Part shown: positions 7,687 through 14,312 of the stretch, in pieces
How positions within the stretch are numbered: position 1 is the first letter of the stretch
Layout of the letters: the number at the start of each line of letters is the position of its first letter
Assembly (NCBI GenBank): GCA_009694925.1
Contig: SIBX01000012.1
Coordinates: 1-19,252 of the forward strand
DNA length: 19,252 bases
From: Minisyncoccota bacterium
GTDB taxonomy: Bacteria; Patescibacteriota; Minisyncoccia; UBA6257; 1-14-0-10-40-38
Reading direction: 5' to 3'
Notes under the pieces: generated by a model
Seen by the model: only the letters and a program-made list of their open reading frames with translations
Told to the model about the DNA's origin: nothing
Databases searched by the model: none
Program-made: the position numbers and the translations under genes

Positions 7687-8472
7687 CTAACTATTTAACT
7701 TATAAAAATTAGAAAATAATTCTGCAATTAATATTGGTCCAGTCCCTCCAGGGGTCGGAGTAATACAGCCAGATTTTAATTCGCAAGAGTCGAAGTCAAA
7801 ATCTCCAGAAACTTTTCCATCAGGATACGAATATCCAAAATCAACCAAAAATACTCCTTTCTTTATGAATTCTCCATTAATAAGCCTTGGCGAGCCAGTC
7901 CCAGAAATTATCAAATCTGATTCGGCTAATTTTTCCTTATTAAAATTACTCTCATCGAATAAAGAAACATTTTCTTTGCCAATTTCATCTATTAAAAATT
8001 TAGAAATCGGACCACCAACTAAAAAACCCAGACCAACAACCGATATCTTTTTATCCTTAAGATTAAATTTATAAAACTTTAAAATAGATTTTAATGTTTC
8101 AACGGCCGGAGGTAAGACTAATTTTCCGCCCTTCAAACAATCAATGTCTTTTTTTTCGTCTATTTTAGATATTAAATTATCTTTATTGAATTTTTCAGCA
8201 ACCGGCAATTGCAAAATAATTCCCCCGCAATTTTTATCTTTATTTAAATCTTCAATTTTAGCTAATATTTCTTTCTCTTCTGAAAAATCAGAAAGCCTTA
8301 CTAATTCAAATTTTATGTCCAATTGCTCTGCAATTTTTCTCTTTTCTAAAAGGAAAGACTCCGAAACCATATCTTCCATGGTAAGAATGGCCGTTATACC
8401 CTTTTCAATGGGCTTATTCTTTTTTAAGCCAGCGACTATACCTTCGGCAATTTTTTTTCCTTCAATTATCAT
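7687..8472 (-). CDS. folD: FolD-like methylenetetrahydrofolate dehydrogenase/cyclohydrolase, diverged
   Basis: 261 residues, slightly shorter than usual (about 280-300). FolD interconverts methylene-, methenyl- and formyl-tetrahydrofolate, supplying one-carbon units. The catalytic lysine is K44 in SESFLLEK, but the usual partner tyrosine is Phe (F40). GGIILQLPV (83-91), DIDCLKGG (109-116) and the C-terminal TPTPGGTGPI (238-247) are family blocks. The NADP-binding loop, usually GRSxxVGxP, reads GLGFLVGGP (147-155), so the Arg-Ser that contacts the cofactor phosphate is missing. The usual PCTPxG segment is PPAVET. The fold is secure; activity or cofactor preference may differ from textbook FolD. 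Confidence 0.88.
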   Translation of the reverse strand: MIIEGKKIAEGIVAGLKKNKPIEKGITAILTMEDMVSESFLLEKRKIAEQLDIKFELVRLSDFSEEKEILAKIEDLNKDKNCGGIILQLPVAEKFNKDNLISKIDEKKDIDCLKGGKLVLPPAVETLKSILKFYKFNLKDKKISVVGLGFLVGGPISKFLIDEIGKENVSLFDESNFNKEKLAESDLIISGTGSPRLINGEFIKKGVFLVDFGYSYPDGKVSGDFDFDSCELKSGCITPTPGGTGPILIAELFSNFYKLNS

Positions 8473-8513
8473 TTTTTTAAATTAAATCTTGACCGTGTAA
8501 AATTAATCAAATG

Positions 8514-8585
8514 TGCGCGCACCAAGGATTGAACTTGGGGCCTTTTCAATGTCAATGAAACGCTCTACCACTGAGCTATGCGCGC
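8514..8585 (-). tRNA. trnV: tRNA-Val (anticodon GAC)
   Basis: The complete cloverleaf has acceptor GCGCGCA/TGCGCGC (perfect), D stem GCTC/GAGC, anticodon stem TTTCA/TGAAA around TTGACAT (anticodon GAC), and T stem CCAAG/CTTGG around TTCAATC. The discriminator is A, the DNA continues CAT, and CCA is not encoded. It lies 35 bp downstream of tRNA-Ile and is probably cut from the same transcript. Confidence 0.97.
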
Positions 8586-8598
8586 GAATGTTTATATA

Positions 8599-8619
8599 AT
8601 TATACTTCGAAAGTATAAT
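8599..8619. repeat. Hairpin between tRNA-Ile and tRNA-Val
   Basis: ATTATACTT-CGA-AAGTATAAT is a perfect 9-bp inverted repeat in the 35-bp spacer between the two tRNAs. It could be a processing signal in the di-tRNA precursor; each arm also contains a TATAAT/ATTATA -10-like box. No T-tract follows, so it is not a classical terminator. Confidence 0.55.
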
Positions 8620-8620
8620 G

Positions 8621-8692
8621 TGCGGGTGGATGGAATCGAACCATCGGCCTCCATATTATCAGTATGGCGTTCTACCACTGAACTACACCCGC
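8621..8692 (-). tRNA. trnI: tRNA-Ile (anticodon GAU)
   Basis: The complete cloverleaf has acceptor GCGGGTG/CACCCGC, D stem GTTC/GAAC, anticodon stem CCATA/TATGG around CTGATAA (anticodon GAT), and T stem GATGG/CCATC around TTCGATT. The discriminator is A, followed by CA and then T, with no encoded CCA. Confidence 0.97.
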
Positions 8693-8710
8693 ATTGGTAA
8701 ATATGGGGAA

Positions 8711-8738
8711 ATTATATAGAAAATCTCAAAAACTGCAA
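8711..8738 (-). promoter_or_regulatory. Sigma70-type promoter for the tRNA-Ile/tRNA-Val transcript
   Basis: On the minus strand TTGCAG (8738-8733) and a perfect TATAAT (8716-8711) are 16 bp apart. The predicted start is near 8704, about 12 bases before tRNA-Ile. The transcript could continue into folD, 41 bp beyond tRNA-Val. Confidence 0.65.
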
Positions 8739-8744
8739 GATCTT

Positions 8745-8969
8745 CTAAAATTTTCTTTCGTTTAAAATCTTATCCAATTCATCGATCTTAAATTTTTCAA
8801 ATTGCCTAGTAGAAGAAACATCCCTAGACAATGCCTCTTTAAAATTATTTAACAAAAACAAAACAAAACCAATAGAAAACAAAAGCAACAGCAAAAAAGA
8901 AATCATTGCCGATATCCATAAAACATAATCCAAGTTGAAATTTTTTTTATTCACGGTTTTATTACTCAA
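8745..8969 (-). CDS. Small single-span membrane protein following the PilO-like gene
   Basis: 74 residues in the longest reading, with one strong membrane segment at about 16-40 and a charged C-terminal helix (FEKFKIDELDKILNERK). I do not recognise the family. The longest frame begins at a TTG codon (8969) and overlaps the preceding stop by 8 bp; a GTG at 8954 is an alternative start giving a short basic leader (NKKNFN). Close spacing implies co-translation with the PilO-like gene. Confidence 0.6.
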   Translation of the reverse strand: MSNKTVNKKNFNLDYVLWISAMISFLLLLLFSIGFVLFLLNNFKEALSRDVSSTRQFEKFKIDELDKILNERKF

Positions 8970-9507
8970 CTTTTAAACTATCCTTTTTGTAAAAAATTGA
9001 TCCAAAAATAGATGCTTTAAAATCGCTACCGTCCCTAGAAGACTTAATTGATCCTATGTTTACGAAATATTTTCCAAGTTGAATTTCCTTCAAAAAACTA
9101 CCTAATTGTTGAGGTTGTTGGAATTTTAAAGAGATTTCAAAACCTATAGATCCCAAATCACCAACTCCTCCATCAGATTCTTCTCCCCAAGAAAAACCAG
9201 CATCTATTTTTTTATCAGTAGAAACCCTAAACACTTCTCTCCTAAAAGAAAGAAGGCCCTCTTTTGCTGGTAGAAAATAATTAACAAAATCTCCGTATTT
9301 TAAAGTTTTCATTCTATCGCTCTCTAATACTCCCAAAGCATTTAAAGCTAAAGAATTTTCTGATAAGCTTAGTTTAAAAGAATTTATATTTTGAACTCTA
9401 GCAACAATATCTCTTCTAGTAAAAAAAATAAGGATATAAATTCCTAAAATAAAAACAAGGCTGAATGCTAAAAGTAAAGATAGTTCTTTTTTAAAAGACT
9501 GATTCAT
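8962..9507 (-). CDS. PilO-like type IV pilus assembly protein
   Basis: 181 residues. One N-terminal membrane helix at about 9-29 is followed by a helical stretch and a small alpha/beta domain. The pattern is that of PilO, which with PilN forms the inner-membrane alignment complex of type IV pili: FVNYFLPAKEGLLSF (about 74-88) leads to a ferredoxin-like domain with IGFEISLKFQ (about 121-130), SFLKEIQLGKYFVNIGSI (about 136-153) and a final beta strand. PilM and PilN are not in the window. PilO is poorly conserved, so the call rests on layout more than identity; a GspM-like or unrelated anchor is possible. It is divergent from dprA with only 25 bp between the starts. Confidence 0.6.
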   Translation of the reverse strand: MNQSFKKELSLLLAFSLVFILGIYILIFFTRRDIVARVQNINSFKLSLSENSLALNALGVLESDRMKTLKYGDFVNYFLPAKEGLLSFRREVFRVSTDKKIDAGFSWGEESDGGVGDLGSIGFEISLKFQQPQQLGSFLKEIQLGKYFVNIGSIKSSRDGSDFKASIFGSIFYKKDSLKVE

Positions 9508-9532
9508 AGTTCTATACTATTATTATATAAAA

Positions 9533-10588
9533 ATGCCCAAGAATAAGAAAGATGGAAATTTGAAGGAAAAAATAAGCTACAACGCCCTAGTAAAATTTCA
9601 TCTAGGTGAATATTCAAAGCTAAAAAAAGACTTTGAAAAATTCAAATCCTGGGACGATGCTTGGAAAATAAGAAAAAAAGAATCCGAAATAGATGCGGAC
9701 AAAGAGTGGCAAAATCTTCAAGAATTAAAAATCACGCTAACATTAAATACCGACTCTGATTTTCCAAAAAATTTAACGGAAATTCCATGGCCACCTTTTG
9801 CGATTTATCAAAAAGGAGAAAAAATAAAAAACGAAGAATTGATTGTTGCCATAGTTGGAACAAGAAAGGCCAGTGATCATGGTAAAAAAACAGCCTATGA
9901 ATTTGCAAAAAGCCTTTCTCAACTTAATGTTTCTATAGTAAGCGGACTAGCTCTTGGAATAGATACAGAAGCCCATAAAGGATCATTGTTTAATAAAAAA
10001 AGAACTATAGCGGTATTAGCAAACAGCCTAGAAACAATATATCCATCAACTAATTCCAGCATCGCACAATTAATTTTAAATAATAACGGAGTTTTAGTTT
10101 CAGAATATCCAATTGGTTCCGTAACGCTTGCCAGAAAATTCATAGAAAGAAATAGAATTGTAAGCGGTCTCTCAAAGGCCATTATAGTAGTAGAGGCTCC
10201 AGAAAAATCTGGAGGAATGCACACTGCTCGTTTTGCCCTAGATCAAAATAGAGAAATATTTGTGGTTCCTGGAAATATAAATAATCAAAACTACAAAGGA
10301 TCAAATAGTTTAATTAAGGCAGGAGCCAATCTAATGGACGAAATAAAAGATATTGCTGATTTTTTAGAAATCGATTTAGATAGTAAAACAAAAGAAGATT
10401 TATTATCTAAATTAGACAATGAGGAGAAAATGGTTTATGATTTGATATCCTTATCAAATATGGATCTATCTATGGAAAGTATTTGTAACACAACCAAGCT
10501 TTCTTTAGAAAAAATTTTAATATCTCTTACAAATCTGGAAATTAATAATTTAATCAGAGAGAAGTTTGGTAAATATTCAAAAATTTAA
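9533..10588 (+). CDS. dprA: DNA processing protein DprA/Smf
   Basis: 351 residues. DprA binds incoming single-stranded DNA during natural transformation and loads RecA. The Rossmann-like core is clear: VAIVGTRKASDHG (105-117), VSGLALGIDTEAHKGSL (136-152), RNRIVSGLSKAIIVVEA (206-222), SGGMHTARFALDQNREIFVV (226-245) and GSNSLIKAGA (256-265). A C-terminal winged-helix-like segment follows (about 285-351). The N-terminal 80 residues are the usual variable helical part. The ATG at 9533 lies in a 25-bp gap after the divergent PilO-like start, leaving room only for a very short leader. The stop overlaps the topA start as TAATG, indicating translational coupling. Confidence 0.95.
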   Translation: MPKNKKDGNLKEKISYNALVKFHLGEYSKLKKDFEKFKSWDDAWKIRKKESEIDADKEWQNLQELKITLTLNTDSDFPKNLTEIPWPPFAIYQKGEKIKNEELIVAIVGTRKASDHGKKTAYEFAKSLSQLNVSIVSGLALGIDTEAHKGSLFNKKRTIAVLANSLETIYPSTNSSIAQLILNNNGVLVSEYPIGSVTLARKFIERNRIVSGLSKAIIVVEAPEKSGGMHTARFALDQNREIFVVPGNINNQNYKGSNSLIKAGANLMDEIKDIADFLEIDLDSKTKEDLLSKLDNEEKMVYDLISLSNMDLSMESICNTTKLSLEKILISLTNLEINNLIREKFGKYSKI

Positions 10589-12642
10589 TGAAGTTAATTA
10601 TTGTAGAATCTCCAACAAAAGCAAAAACCATATCTGGATTTTTAGGAAAGAAATATAAGGTTGAATCTTCATTCGGCCACATTCGAGATCTTCCAAAGAA
10701 TAGGCTTGGAATTGATATTGAAAATAATTTTGAACCTCATTATGTAATTCCAGTTAAGGCAAAAAAGAATTTTGCTAATCTTAAAAAGATAGCCAAAAAA
10801 GCAGATTCAATAATATTAGCAACTGACGAAGATAGAGAAGGAGAGGCAATTTCTTGGCATCTTGCTCAAGCTTTAAATATAAGTCCCGAAAATACAAAAA
10901 GAATAGCATTTCACGAAATTACAAAAAACGCGATAGAGAATGCCCTAGAGCATCCAAGAAGCATTGATTTAAACATGGTTCACTCCCAGCAAGCCAGGCG
11001 CATATTAGACAGGCTTGTTGGCTACAAACTCTCCCCCTTTCTATGGAAAAAAATAGCTAAAGGATTATCTGCCGGAAGAGTACAATCGGTTGCTTTAAGA
11101 ATTATTATGGATCGAGAAATTGAAATTAAAAATTTTAAACCCCAAAAATATTGGACCCTTGATGCTATTTTTAAAAAAAATGATTCCGAAGCACCAATAG
11201 AAGCTTCTCTATCTAAAATAGATGGAAAAAGTATAGATAAATTTGATATAAAATCTAGAGAAGAATCTGAGAACTTAAAAACAAAAATACAAAATTCAAA
11301 ATACAAAGTATCGTCGATCGTAAAAAAAGATTCCATAAAATCTCCAGGCGCCCCATTTACTACTAGTACTCTACAGCAAGAATCAGCAAAAAAATTAGGA
11401 TATAGCTCTAAAAAAACTATGTTCATGGCGCAACGCCTTTACGAAAAAGGTCTTATTACTTATATGAGAACCGACTCCGTAAATATATCGAAAGAAGCAA
11501 TAGACAAAGCCAACTCTTGGATTAATTCAAATCTAGGAGTGGATTATGCAGTCCCAGGCGGAAGAGTTTTTAAAGGCAAATCCAAGCTCGCCCAAGAAGC
11601 ACACGAAGCCATTCGTCCAACAAATCCCGAATCAATGCCAGAAAAATTATCTCTAGAAGAGAAAGGAGAATTTAAAGTATATGATTTAATTTGGAGAAGA
11701 TTTTTAGCCTCACAAATGAAAGAGGCCAAAATCGAATCAATTCACGTTAGTATAGATAGTTTAGATAAAGAAATTTTCACATTCAAAACATCTGGCCAAA
11801 GAATAGCCTTTGATGGATTTTTAAAAATATGGCCAAATAAATTTGAAGAGAAAGAATTGCCAAAATTGGAAGAGAAAGAGAGTCTAAATCTAAAAGAGAT
11901 TTTATCCAACGAGCACGAAACTGAACCACCGGGCCGTTATGGCGAAGCAAGCTTAATCAAAACACTTGAAGATCACGGCATAGGCAGACCTTCAACATAT
12001 TCCCCTATTATCTCGGTAATTCAGGCAAGAAATTATGTCGTAAAAGAATCTGGAAAGTTTAAGCCGACTGAGGTCGGAGAAATAGTAGATAAAACATTGC
12101 GAGAAAATTTTCCAGAAATTATAGATATAAATTTCACCGCCGATCTAGAAAATAAGTTTGACGACATTGCTGAAGGGAAAGAGGTCTGGCAAGAATCAAT
12201 TAAAAAATTCTACGTCCCATTTGAAAAAAATTTAGAAATTAAATATAAAGAAGTGTTAAACAAAGAAGCCATGGAAGAAAAAACAGACGAAAAATGCGAA
12301 AAGTGTCAAAAGCCTATGATTATCAAAATGGGTAGATTTGGTAAATTTTTAGCTTGCACCGGTTTTCCGGAATGTAAAAATACCAAAAAGATAGATGGCG
12401 CTACTGGTGGTTTTCAAAAAGAACCTCCAAAATCGACTGGTATAAAATGCACAGAATGTGGCGCTGGAGAACTTTTAGAAAGAAGAGTTTCTAAAGGCAG
12501 AGCTAGAGGTAAAGTATTCTGGGGATGTTCAAACTATCCAAAATGCAAACACGCCACCTGGGATAATCCAACCGGTGAAAAACCAGAAGAAAAAGATACA
12601 AAAGAAGTTTCAGACTCCAAGGAAGAGAAAGATAGCGAATAA
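10588..12642 (+). CDS. topA: DNA topoisomerase I (type IA)
   Basis: 684 residues. It relaxes negative supercoils by transient single-strand cleavage. The Toprim domain (1 to about 115) has the acidic residues E7 and D80/D82/E84 in ATDEDREGE. Catalytic Y292 is in LITYMRTDSVNIS. The conserved PPGRYGEASLIKTLEDHGIG block is at 447-466. Two C-terminal four-cysteine zinc ribbons follow: C570-x2-C573 with C590 and C596, and C621-x2-C624 with C647 and C653. The tail is acidic and low-complexity (EEKDTKEVSDSKEEKDSE). It is coupled to dprA, an order seen in many bacteria, and ends in a strong terminator. Confidence 0.98.
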   Translation: MKLIIVESPTKAKTISGFLGKKYKVESSFGHIRDLPKNRLGIDIENNFEPHYVIPVKAKKNFANLKKIAKKADSIILATDEDREGEAISWHLAQALNISPENTKRIAFHEITKNAIENALEHPRSIDLNMVHSQQARRILDRLVGYKLSPFLWKKIAKGLSAGRVQSVALRIIMDREIEIKNFKPQKYWTLDAIFKKNDSEAPIEASLSKIDGKSIDKFDIKSREESENLKTKIQNSKYKVSSIVKKDSIKSPGAPFTTSTLQQESAKKLGYSSKKTMFMAQRLYEKGLITYMRTDSVNISKEAIDKANSWINSNLGVDYAVPGGRVFKGKSKLAQEAHEAIRPTNPESMPEKLSLEEKGEFKVYDLIWRRFLASQMKEAKIESIHVSIDSLDKEIFTFKTSGQRIAFDGFLKIWPNKFEEKELPKLEEKESLNLKEILSNEHETEPPGRYGEASLIKTLEDHGIGRPSTYSPIISVIQARNYVVKESGKFKPTEVGEIVDKTLRENFPEIIDINFTADLENKFDDIAEGKEVWQESIKKFYVPFEKNLEIKYKEVLNKEAMEEKTDEKCEKCQKPMIIKMGRFGKFLACTGFPECKNTKKIDGATGGFQKEPPKSTGIKCTECGAGELLERRVSKGRARGKVFWGCSNYPKCKHATWDNPTGEKPEEKDTKEVSDSKEEKDSE

Positions 12643-12647
12643 TTATA

Positions 12648-12688
12648 TTAAAAAAACAATCCGTCATTCGACGGATTGTTTTTTTTAA
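12648..12688. terminator. Bidirectional terminator between topA and parB
   Basis: The hairpin AACAATCCGTC-ATTC-GACGGATTGTT is flanked by A7 on the left and T8 on the right. It acts as a rho-independent terminator for topA (plus), and the A-tract serves parB on the minus strand. Confidence 0.9.
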
Positions 12689-12705
12689 TATCAAATTTTA
12701 AATTT

Positions 12706-13614
12706 CTAAACCATAAAATCTGGATTAAATGTGGCTGGAGGATTACTCACTAATATATTTTTCTCATGCTCTAAAAGTTTCTTAATTATTCCACTTAATT
12801 CCTCTGGAGAATAAAAATTAATAGTAATGCGTCCCATGTCTCCCGTTTTAACCACTTCAACCTTAGTCCCCAAAAACTGCTCCAATTCTTTTTCCATAAC
12901 CACCACTTGAGGATCTCTTGCGTGAAGCATCATTGGAGCCTCGGCAAGAGATACGTTGCCAGCAAAAAGAGAACTAGCATCCTTAATTTTCTTTATTCTT
13001 CCTCTTAACTCTCTCACGCTCAAATTATTTTTAAGAATATCTTCAAAAAGCATTTGTTGATTTGGTATATCTGAAACAGAAAGTAAAAGTCTGGCCTGAC
13101 TTTCAGAAATAGAACCAGAAGATAATGAGTCTTGAACATTCTGAGGCAAACTTAAAAGACGAATACTATTTGCCACCACCTCCCTACTCTTTCCCATTCT
13201 TGTTGCTATCTCTCTTTGAGTTAAATTAAAATTATCTTGCAATCTTGAATATGCCCTAGCGGTTTCAATTGGGTTTAATTCTGCTCTTTGAATATTTTCA
13301 ATTATAGCAAGTTCTAATCTTTCCTTGTCCTGTACTCCTTTCTTGACTATCGCAGGAATTCTTTCCAATCCAACTAGCTTAGAGGCCATTAAACGTCTTT
13401 CTCCGGCAATAAGTTGATATTCTATGGCCGTGCCAAGCTCCGTGTCTTTTTCAACCTTAGTAACCACAATTGGTTGCAAAACTCCAAACTCTCTAATAGA
13501 ACTTGCGAGCTCGCCCAACATCCCTTCATCAAAAATTTTTCTCGGCTGAAAAGGATTTGGCTTAATTTTTTCTACCTCTATTAAAAAAACTGGCTCTTGA
13601 ATTTGTAACTCCAT
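12706..13614 (-). CDS. parB: ParB/Spo0J chromosome-partitioning protein
   Basis: 302 residues from the ATG at 13614. ParB is a CTP-dependent clamp that loads at parS and organises the origin region. The N-terminal domain shows KIKPNPFQPRK (16-26), GVLQPIVV (44-51), the CTP-site motifs GERRLMAS (71-78) and ENIQRAELNP (106-115), then a helix-turn-helix (about 128-155, LTQREIATRMGKSREVVANS) and a C-terminal dimerisation domain. The frame extends upstream to a TTG at 13650, but those 12 codons are not family-like, and a promoter-like TAAAAT lies inside them, so I prefer the ATG. No parA lies beside it and no canonical parS site was seen. Confidence 0.93.
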   Translation of the reverse strand: MELQIQEPVFLIEVEKIKPNPFQPRKIFDEGMLGELASSIREFGVLQPIVVTKVEKDTELGTAIEYQLIAGERRLMASKLVGLERIPAIVKKGVQDKERLELAIIENIQRAELNPIETARAYSRLQDNFNLTQREIATRMGKSREVVANSIRLLSLPQNVQDSLSSGSISESQARLLLSVSDIPNQQMLFEDILKNNLSVRELRGRIKKIKDASSLFAGNVSLAEAPMMLHARDPQVVVMEKELEQFLGTKVEVVKTGDMGRITINFYSPEELSGIIKKLLEHEKNILVSNPPATFNPDFMV

Positions 13615-13622
13615 TACATTAA

Positions 13623-13650
13623 ATTTTAACTCATTTTTTGATTTTTGCAA
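13623..13650 (-). promoter_or_regulatory. Possible parB promoter giving a leaderless mRNA
   Basis: On the minus strand TTGCAA (13650-13645) and TAAAAT (13628-13623) are 16 bp apart. The implied start falls within a few bases of the ATG at 13614, so the mRNA would be essentially leaderless. The -35 box is the same palindromic TTGCAA used by the plus-strand promoter. Confidence 0.35.
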
Positions 13651-13674
13651 GAAAATCGTTACAATAGTTATAAT
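13645..13674 (+). promoter_or_regulatory. Sigma70-type promoter reading into the broken tRNA-Leu/GIY-YIG locus
   Basis: TTGCAA (13645-13650) and a perfect TATAAT (13669-13674) are 18 bp apart. The predicted start is near 13681, about 80 bases before the broken tRNA copy. It is probably the ancestral tRNA-Leu promoter and could still transcribe through the nuclease ORF to the complete tRNA. Confidence 0.6.
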
Positions 13675-13773
13675 ACATAAAACGCATTAAATCAGATAAT
13701 CGTTGATGTATGGATGATTTCTTCTTTAGTTTCTAGCGATGGGAAATAGAAAAAGATACGCCGGGGTGGTGAA

Positions 13774-13788
13774 CTCGCCAAAGGCGAG
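13774..13788. repeat. Hairpin insert 1 in the broken tRNA
   Basis: CTCGCC-AAA-GGCGAG is a perfect 6-bp stem. It shares the TCGCC/GGCGA core with insert 2, so the two look like members of one small palindromic family. The insert continues with GCAAGC, also found at the end of insert 3. Confidence 0.75.
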
Positions 13789-13804
13789 CAAGCTGGCATA
13801 TTTA

Positions 13805-13819
13805 GTCGCCCCTGGCGAC
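13805..13819. repeat. Hairpin insert 2 in the broken tRNA
   Basis: GTCGCC-CCT-GGCGAC is a perfect 6-bp stem abutting the D-stem 3' strand CAC. The core TCGCC-N3-GGCGA is identical to that of insert 1. Confidence 0.75.
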
Positions 13820-13873
13820 CACGTGCGACTGCCCGCCGGTCCCTAGCAAGCAAGCTCAAAATCTAATAACGCA

Positions 13874-14119
13874 ATGATTTACCTATATGTAATAAGAAGC
13901 CTTATTAAAAATTATAGACATGTAGGAATCAATAATAATTTAGAGAAGAGATTAAAAGAACATGATTCTGGTTACAGTAAGGCAACAAAGCCATTTTTAC
14001 CCTTTAAAATTATTCGTACCGAAGCATATAATACCTATACCGAAGCAAGGGTTGGAGAAAAGTTCTTAAAGAGCGGAGTTGGAAGAAAATTTTTAAATTC
14101 GCTAGAATGTAATGATTAG
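13874..14119 (+). CDS. Small GIY-YIG-domain nuclease-like protein
   Basis: 81 residues, a minimal single-domain GIY-YIG protein. The family cuts DNA with a conserved Tyr/Arg/Glu site and includes homing endonucleases, UvrC and small free-standing proteins of unknown role. The first Tyr lies in IYLYVIRS (Y3/Y5). The second motif, usually YIG, reads HVG (H16-V17-G18). R26 and H30 lie in LEKRLKEH, and the metal-binding glutamate is probably E62 in GEKFLKSGVGRKFL. The His replacement may lower or alter activity. The start is in a stretch just after the broken tRNA half, and its stop codon ends one base before the complete tRNA-Leu. It may be the enzyme of a mini-element that entered this tRNA gene (inference). 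Confidence 0.88.
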   Translation: MIYLYVIRSLIKNYRHVGINNNLEKRLKEHDSGYSKATKPFLPFKIIRTEAYNTYTEARVGEKFLKSGVGRKFLNSLECND

Positions 14120-14120
14120 C

Positions 14121-14201
14121 GCCGGGGTGGTGGAATGGCATACACGTGCGACTCAAAATCGCATGCCGCAAGGCTTGAGGGTTCAAGTCCCTCTCCCGGC
14201 A
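14121..14201 (+). tRNA. trnL: tRNA-Leu (anticodon CAA), complete
   Basis: The class II cloverleaf has acceptor GCCGGGG/TCCCGGC (one G-T), D stem GTG/CAC, anticodon stem TGCGA/TCGCA around CTCAAAA (anticodon CAA), variable arm GCC-GCAA-GGC, and T stem GAGGG/CCCTC around TTCAAGT. The discriminator is A at 14201, followed by CAT. It begins one base after the GIY-YIG stop codon and is flanked by partial copies of itself on both sides, so it is probably a replacement copy. Confidence 0.96.
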
Positions 14202-14204
14202 CAT

Positions 14205-14312
14205 TAATAATTTAATAAAAAGACTTGAACCGGAAAGGGGCCGGGAAAACATTTGTTTTCCCGTGAAGGAAGTATTGAAACCGAAAGGTTTTAAGGAGGA
14301 GTTTGCGACGAC
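14205..14312. other. Hairpin-rich spacer between the complete tRNA-Leu and its 3' copy
   Basis: There is no recognised gene here. The stretch holds GACTTGAACC (14222-14231), the exact reverse complement of the tRNA T-arm at 14180-14189. It also has a perfect 9-bp hairpin CGGGAAAAC-ATTT-GTTTTCCCG (14242-14263) and AAACC-GAAA-GGTTT with a GNRA-type loop (14278-14292). No T-tract follows the hairpins. A reading frame runs through it but has no family resemblance. Confidence 0.6.

Larger units (their letters stand above)
13760..13863 (+). pseudogene. 5' half of tRNA-Leu(CAA) broken by three short inserts
   Basis: Thirty-nine of the first 40 bases of the complete tRNA-Leu(CAA) at 14121 recur here in order, in blocks separated by inserts. 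The blocks are GCCGGGGTGGTG (13760-13771), AA, TGGCATA (13794-13800), CACGTGCGACT (13820-13830) and CAAAATC (13857-13863). The inserts are 13774-13793 (20 bp), 13801-13819 (19 bp) and about 13831-13856 (26 bp). They fall in the D loop, at the D-loop/D-stem junction, and in the anticodon loop just before the anticodon. No 3' half follows before the GIY-YIG ORF, so it cannot make a tRNA. The region is far richer in GC than its surroundings. The 80 bp upstream (13680-13759) holds only the promoter leader. Confidence 0.85.

Noticed and set aside
11022..11426. Minus-strand ORF of 134 codons inside topA
   Set aside because: Shadow of a conserved topoisomerase domain on the opposite strand.
13819..13826. 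CACGTG palindrome near parB as a possible parS core
   Set aside because: It belongs to the tRNA-Leu sequence and lacks the TGTTT/AAACA flanks of parS; the same CACGTG occurs in the complete tRNA.
13760..13863. A functional intron-containing tRNA
   Set aside because: The T-arm, variable arm and acceptor 3' strand are absent before the GIY-YIG ORF, so splicing the inserts out would still leave only half a tRNA.
14242..14263. Hairpin after tRNA-Leu(CAA) as its terminator
   Set aside because: The stem is strong, but it is followed by TGAAGG with no T-tract.
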